This document shows positions 61,928 through 64,000 of a DNA stretch of 64,000 nt, piece after piece. Below the pieces are notes generated by a model. The model worked only from the letters and a program-made list of their open reading frames with translations, did no database searches and was not told where the DNA came from. The stretch covers positions 1 through 64,000 of the forward strand of contig JAEZHM010000068.1 of NCBI GenBank assembly GCA_023416585.1. The letters are read 5' to 3'. Both the position numbers and the translations under genes were made by a program. The stretch is from Bacillota bacterium (lineage in GTDB: Bacteria; Bacillota; Clostridia; Christensenellales; Aristaeellaceae). The first letter of the stretch is position 1. Every line of letters starts with the position of its first letter.

Positions 61928-62842
61928 ATGCAAAAGTATTCGGTTCTCAGCAAGCTGGCACTGTTGACCGCCTCGCTGATCTGGGGCAGTTCTTTTTTTG
62001 TTATGAAAAACTCGGTGGATGTTTTCCCAGTATTTGCGCTGCTGGCAATACGCTTCACCATAGGCTGCGTGCTTTTGTGCCTGATCTTTTTCAAGCGTTT
62101 GAAAAGCATCCATGTAAAGACACTTGGACGCGGAGCACTGCTTGGTTTTTTGCTGTTTGCCGCCTACACGCTGCAAACGCTGGGGCTTGTGGAGACTACG
62201 CCGGGCAAGAACGCCTTTTTGACAGCGATCTATTGCATTGTGGTACCTTTTTTGTTCTGGATGGTCACCAAAAAAAGACCCGACATCTATAACTGCCTGG
62301 CTGGGGTGCTGTGCCTTGGAGGGATCGGGCTGGTATCCCTGACGGGCGGTTTTTTCATAGGCATGGGCGATGCGCTGACGATGGCGGGCGGCATCATTTA
62401 TGCCGTGCATATCGTAGTGGTGGCGCGGGTGAGCCAGGACGAGGATCCGGTGCTTTTGACGCTTTTGCAGTTTGGCGCTGCCGCCGTTTGCTGCTGGGCT
62501 GTATCCCTGCCCACCGAAACATTCCCCGGCGATATCCCGTCCGCAAGCTGGTACGGGCTTTTATACCTGGCGGTGTTCGCCACTACTGGCGCATTGCTCA
62601 TGCAGAACGTAGGGCAGAAGTATACGCACCCGGCGGCGGCCTCCATACTGCTGAGCTTGGAATCGGTGTTCGGGGTAGCCTTCTCCATGATTTTTTATGG
62701 GGAAAAGCTGACTTTGCGGCTGACGGCAGGCTTTTTGCTGATCTTCTTCTCGGTAATCGTATCGGAGACAAAGCTGGGGTTTTTCAAAAAGCCTCGCCTA
62801 AAGGAAAAAGGCGCAGCCAATATAGTGGAACAAATGGAGTGA
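61928..62842 (+). CDS. EamA/DMT-superfamily transporter
   Basis: A 304-residue membrane protein with ten predicted helices in two EamA repeats: LLTASLIWGSSFFVMKNSVD at the first and AASILLSLESVFGVAFSMIFYGE in the second. It probably exports amino acids or other metabolites. ATG at 61928 follows GGGAAAGG; the earlier open frame lacks a ribosome site. Monocistronic. Confidence 0.92.
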   Translation: MQKYSVLSKLALLTASLIWGSSFFVMKNSVDVFPVFALLAIRFTIGCVLLCLIFFKRLKSIHVKTLGRGALLGFLLFAAYTLQTLGLVETTPGKNAFLTAIYCIVVPFLFWMVTKKRPDIYNCLAGVLCLGGIGLVSLTGGFFIGMGDALTMAGGIIYAVHIVVVARVSQDEDPVLLTLLQFGAAAVCCWAVSLPTETFPGDIPSASWYGLLYLAVFATTGALLMQNVGQKYTHPAAASILLSLESVFGVAFSMIFYGEKLTLRLTAGFLLIFFSVIVSETKLGFFKKPRLKEKGAANIVEQME

Positions 62843-62850
62843 CAACGAAA

Positions 62851-62882
62851 TGAACGGCTTCCTCATTCGAGGAAGCCGTTCA
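62851..62882. terminator. Terminator between convergent genes
   Basis: Perfect 14-base arms TGAACGGCTTCCTC / GAGGAAGCCGTTCA with a four-base loop; TTATTTTT follows about 12 bases later. Confidence 0.75.
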
Positions 62883-62918
62883 CGGTATTCTATGTTATTT
62901 TTCATGTAACATATGATC

Positions 62919-64000
62919 TCAGTTTTCCAAGGGCGCTACCTGTTCGGATCGGCCAATGCCAATGATCTCCGTCGTGCTGCGGGGCGAGGTTTTTCCGCCC
63001 GAGTAGGAACCGATGCGCGTTACCTGCTTGCCCATGAACAGCATCACCGCCGTTTGGCCGCCGTCCAGGTTAAGGGCTGTTTTGCAGCCTCCCGCCAGCA
63101 TCATATCCATCAATTCGGATACTTTGACGCCAACGCTTTCCTTTTTCAGCCTGGCTTCCACCAACACGGCATAATAATGGCCCGGCTCAATCATGCCGAT
63201 GGCGCAGCGGGGCTGCGGGGTCTGCCCATAACTGAACTTCAGCACATCCGGATTGGTTTTCCCGTCCCTTACCAGGATGGGCCCGAACGCAAAAACATCC
63301 TTTGCGCCCATGTCAAGGTACTCCTGGGCAGTCTTTTCATCGGAGCGGTATACATCCATAGAACCGTCGGGCAAAAGGGCCAGCGTATCGAGTGTGGGAA
63401 AACGGAATCTGGGATACACAGAGGTTTTATCACTGATAATTTTCCCATCACGGATAATGATGCCCACCATCAGCGTTTTCGGCTGGGCAGTGCGGAAGGT
63501 GTAATAATCGGTATTCATGCCGAACACTACTTTATTTTCAGAAGCGATCCGTTCCGGTTCCACATGCTTTGCCTTGCCCCATTTTTCCTTGTCAAAGGGG
63601 ACGGCGGCGAACTTTTCGCCTGCATCAACATCGCTCCAGATTTCAGCCTCATACCATACCAGCACTTTATTGGGATCTTTCACCCGTTCAATTTGAACCC
63701 TCAGCGTGGGGGAAGCGTACATCCATAGGCCTTCGTCCGTGTTCTCATACACGAATTCACCCTCCTTCAGGAACCCCTTTTCATTGGTGGGGGGAAGGGT
63801 GGGGATATTCACAGGCCTTACGGTAGGCTGGGGTGTGGCGGTGGGCTTGGGTGTTTTGGTTGGCTTTGGTGTCTTGGTGGGTTTGGGTGTCTTGACAGGT
63901 TTGGGTGTGGCGGCGGCCCTGATCCTGACAGTCGAAGGGGCCGCAGCGCTTGCAAGGGCCGGTACTCCGATGGGCAGCAGTATGAGCAGCGTTATGAGCA
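62919..64000 (-). CDS. Secreted phosphodiester glycosidase family protein (NAGPA domain), 5' end outside window
   Basis: At least 360 residues; the frame is open to the window edge. From the edge: hydrophobic signal-peptide remnant (LLILLPIGVPALASA), a Lys/Pro/Thr linker of repeated TPKPxK units, then a domain ending in RCAIGMIEPGHYYAVLVEA, CKTALNLDGGQTAVML and STTEIIGIGR. These are the conserved blocks of PF09992, related to the uncovering enzyme that cleaves GlcNAc-phosphodiesters. The linker suggests it spans the cell wall. Substrate may be a wall polymer (inference). Confidence 0.88.
   Translation of the reverse strand, partial: LITLLILLPIGVPALASAAAPSTVRIRAAATPKPVKTPKPTKTPKPTKTPKPTATPQPTVRPVNIPTLPPTNEKGFLKEGEFVYENTDEGLWMYASPTLRVQIERVKDPNKVLVWYEAEIWSDVDAGEKFAAVPFDKEKWGKAKHVEPERIASENKVVFGMNTDYYTFRTAQPKTLMVGIIIRDGKIISDKTSVYPRFRFPTLDTLALLPDGSMDVYRSDEKTAQEYLDMGAKDVFAFGPILVRDGKTNPDVLKFSYGQTPQPRCAIGMIEPGHYYAVLVEARLKKESVGVKVSELMDMMLAGGCKTALNLDGGQTAVMLFMGKQVTRIGSYSGGKTSPRSTTEIIGIGRSEQVAPLEN

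Noticed and set aside
61165..62109. 314-codon minus-strand open frame
   Set aside because: Spans the end of the HerA-like gene, a repeat and the start of the EamA gene on the opposite strand; Ser/Arg-rich and without motifs.
1..64000. CRISPR arrays, tRNA/rRNA genes, insertion sequences with transposase, prophage
   Set aside because: Scanned for by eye on both strands; none was seen. Small tRNA-like or ncRNA genes cannot be fully excluded without a covariance search.

Overview
The window reads as chromosome of a strictly or mainly fermentative Gram-positive bacterium of the Clostridia type. This is inferred from family content, not measured: strong AGGAGG ribosome sites, frequent TTG/GTG starts, a CtsR heat-shock operator, DUF1836, DegV, LytR-CpsA-Psr, a TelA/XpaC/LemA/TPM cluster, a GntR/YtrA-type regulator and an electron-bifurcating NfnAB pair. 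Genes are dense, mostly in short operons on both strands, with clear hairpin terminators. I saw no rRNA, tRNA, CRISPR array, transposase or prophage. Three kinds of small palindromic repeat lie between genes.

Layout. 1-2049: end of a three-gene ABC-2 exporter operon. 2.3-8.9 kb: divergent amino-sugar locus, with murQ and an RpiR regulator facing a sugar ABC importer and an N-acylglucosamine 2-epimerase-like enzyme. 9-15.4 kb: tandem HD/HD-GYP protein, DUF1697 and DinB-like genes, GntR-controlled ABC exporter, MATE pump. 15.5-19.1 kb: GNAT, NfnB/NfnA, ThuA-like protein. 19.3-25.8 kb: an F1Fo ATP synthase operon with an unusual architecture. There is no separate delta gene; the C-terminal domain of delta is fused to the front of alpha. 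25.9-34.1 kb: radical SAM protein, phosphoribosyltransferase, lysophospholipase-like hydrolase, ABC exporter, a VanY-fold protein that has lost its active site, DegV. 34.2-42.9 kb: orphan response regulator without its phospho-Asp, TPM-LemA-TelA-XpaC operon, LCP cell-wall ligase, TrmA/RlmD-type RNA methyltransferase behind a ribosome-site-masking hairpin, a small unknown protein, DUF1836. 43-53.6 kb: SGNH hydrolase and a LacI-controlled glucan locus (secreted beta-helix glycosidase, GH65 phosphorylase, ABC importer, inositol-monophosphatase-like enzyme). 53.6-64 kb: metallo-beta-lactamase-fold protein lacking one zinc ligand, DeoR regulator, GNAT, amidase, ClpB with a CtsR box, HerA/YjgR-like ATPase, EamA transporter and a truncated phosphodiester glycosidase.

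Two carbohydrate loci share one design: a binding protein, an intercistronic hairpin, two MalF/MalG-type permeases, an intracellular enzyme and a divergent regulator. Neither encodes its own ATPase, so both probably share an MsmX-type ATPase encoded elsewhere. The strongest candidate for something new is the delta-alpha fusion in the ATP synthase. Next is a set of proteins keeping a fold but losing catalytic or signalling residues (VanY-like, response regulator, metallo-beta-lactamase-like).
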